DNA of 64,000 nt from Polaromonas sp. P2-4 (GTDB lineage Bacteria; Pseudomonadota; Gammaproteobacteria; Burkholderiales; Burkholderiaceae_C). The stretch's first letter is position 1. Every line of letters begins with the position of its first letter. The translations under genes and the position numbers were made by a program. The stretch lies in contig CP087965.1 in NCBI GenBank assembly GCA_024703855.1, forward strand, positions 1,790,001 through 1,854,000, in the 5' to 3' direction. The notes under the pieces were generated by a model. That model worked only from the letters and a program-made list of their open reading frames with translations, searched no databases and had not been told where the DNA came from. This document shows positions 63,343 through 64,000 of the stretch, one piece after another.

Positions 63343-64000
63343 CAGGCGTCCGCCAGCCGGTAACCGACGCCCGTCTCGGTGAGCAGATGCCGCGGCTCGG
63401 CAGGATCCTGCTCAATTTTTGCGCGCAGCTGGGCCATGTAGAGCCTCAAATAATGCGCGTGCTCGGTGAATTCGGGGCCCCAGACATCGGCCAGCAGTTG
63501 CCGGTGGGTCACCACCCGGCCCGCGCTGCGCACCAGACGCGCCAGCAGCTTGAATTCAGTGGGCGTCAGGTGCAGGGTTTCGCCGCCACGTTGCACCACA
63601 TGCGCCGCCAGATCAATACGCAGATCTTCCAGCTCATGCACCGTCACGGCCGCGGCCAGCGCCGTGCCGCGATGCCGCAAGGCCACCCGGATGCGTGCCA
63701 GCAGCTCGCCCACGCTGAAGGGCTTGGTCAGGTAATCATCCGCACCCGCATCCAGCAGCGCGATCTTCTGCGCCTCCTGATGGCGGGCGGACACGACGAT
63801 GATGGGCACCGACTTGTGCTGGCGCACTTCGCGCACCAGTTGCACGCCATCCCCGTCAGGCAGCCCCAAATCGAGAACAATGACATCGGGCGGGTCGTGT
63901 CGCAGCAGTGCGCTGGCCTCACTCAGTGACACCGCGGTCTGGACCTCAAAGCCCTCGACCGACAGGGAAGACTGCATCAGCGCCCGTATTTCACGGTCGT
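63342..64000 (-). CDS. kdpE: KdpE-type response regulator (partial)
   Basis: This OmpR/KdpE-class regulator is cut by the window's right edge. It has the phospho-acceptor VIVLDLGLPDGDGVQLVREV, the switch lysine in DDYLTKPFSVGELLARIR and a winged-helix DNA-binding half (LTPTEFKLLARLVRSAGRVV, then HAHYLRLYMAQLRAKI). The HAHYLRLYMAQLRAK text is typical of KdpE. The corresponding sensor kinase KdpD and kdpFABC would lie outside the window. It ends at the inverted-repeat element. Confidence 0.83.
   Translation of the reverse strand, partial: DREIRALMQSSLSVEGFEVQTAVSLSEASALLRHDPPDVIVLDLGLPDGDGVQLVREVRQHKSVPIIVVSARHQEAQKIALLDAGADDYLTKPFSVGELLARIRVALRHRGTALAAAVTVHELEDLRIDLAAHVVQRGGETLHLTPTEFKLLARLVRSAGRVVTHRQLLADVWGPEFTEHAHYLRLYMAQLRAKIEQDPAEPRHLLTETGVGYRLADA

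Overview
The window looks like a chromosomal segment of a GC-rich betaproteobacterium of the Comamonadaceae (Polaromonas/Rhodoferax/Variovorax-like). This rests on gene content (Bug-type receptor, LysE/EamA exporters, ChvE/Ggu sugar uptake, DUF6502 and DUF5666 proteins) and on short intergenic repeats that I recognise from that family. No rRNA, tRNA, CRISPR array or replication origin was seen.

Layout. 1-3 kb: end of a two-subunit molybdenum hydroxylase operon and the ABC-F ATPase Uup. 3-9 kb: a phospholipase-D-type lipoprotein, then a tripartite-tricarboxylate receptor, an AtuA-type acyl-CoA gene pair and a divergent LysR gene. 9-12.3 kb: a lower-GC accessory patch (GIY-YIG-like, DUF2867, GFA), then a quinone-reductase-like MDR protein and an orphan ParA. 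12.4-29.4 kb: an IS630 scrap and a pentose catabolic island. It holds an epimerase, lactonase, SDR dehydrogenase, GbpR-like regulator, ketoglutarate-semialdehyde dehydrogenase, two interleaved sugar ABC importers (YtfQ/R/T-YjfF type and ChvE-GguA-GguB), a sugar-acid dehydratase and 2-keto-3-deoxy-L-arabonate dehydratase. Together these encode uptake and non-phosphorylative oxidation of L-arabinose or a related sugar to 2-oxoglutarate. 30-40.3 kb: a five-gene minus-strand operon of exported DUF11-like proteins, one of them a giant protein with a probable outer-membrane barrel. This is the least understood system here. 41-52.6 kb: MocR regulator, three LysE exporters, an EamA transporter, small cupins, aminotransferase, GST, PhzF, VOC protein, threonine-dehydratase-like enzyme and a histidine phosphatase. 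52.6-64 kb: a small inverted-repeat element, the DUF5666-DUF6502 pair facing a glycine-rich secreted protein across repeated operator-like sites, a Tgl-like (transglutaminase-family) protein, Lrp, aldo/keto reductase, MFS, LysR, the potassium transporter Kup, a second copy of the element and a KdpE-type response regulator.

About half of the genes carry one or more single-base (occasionally two-base) frame breaks, roughly 45 in 64 kb. Where readable, the breaks are mostly at homopolymers or GCGCGC runs, and housekeeping-type genes such as uup and kup are hit as often as accessory ones. I read this as uncorrected sequencing or assembly error rather than wholesale gene decay. I therefore annotate such loci as single genes spanning the break.
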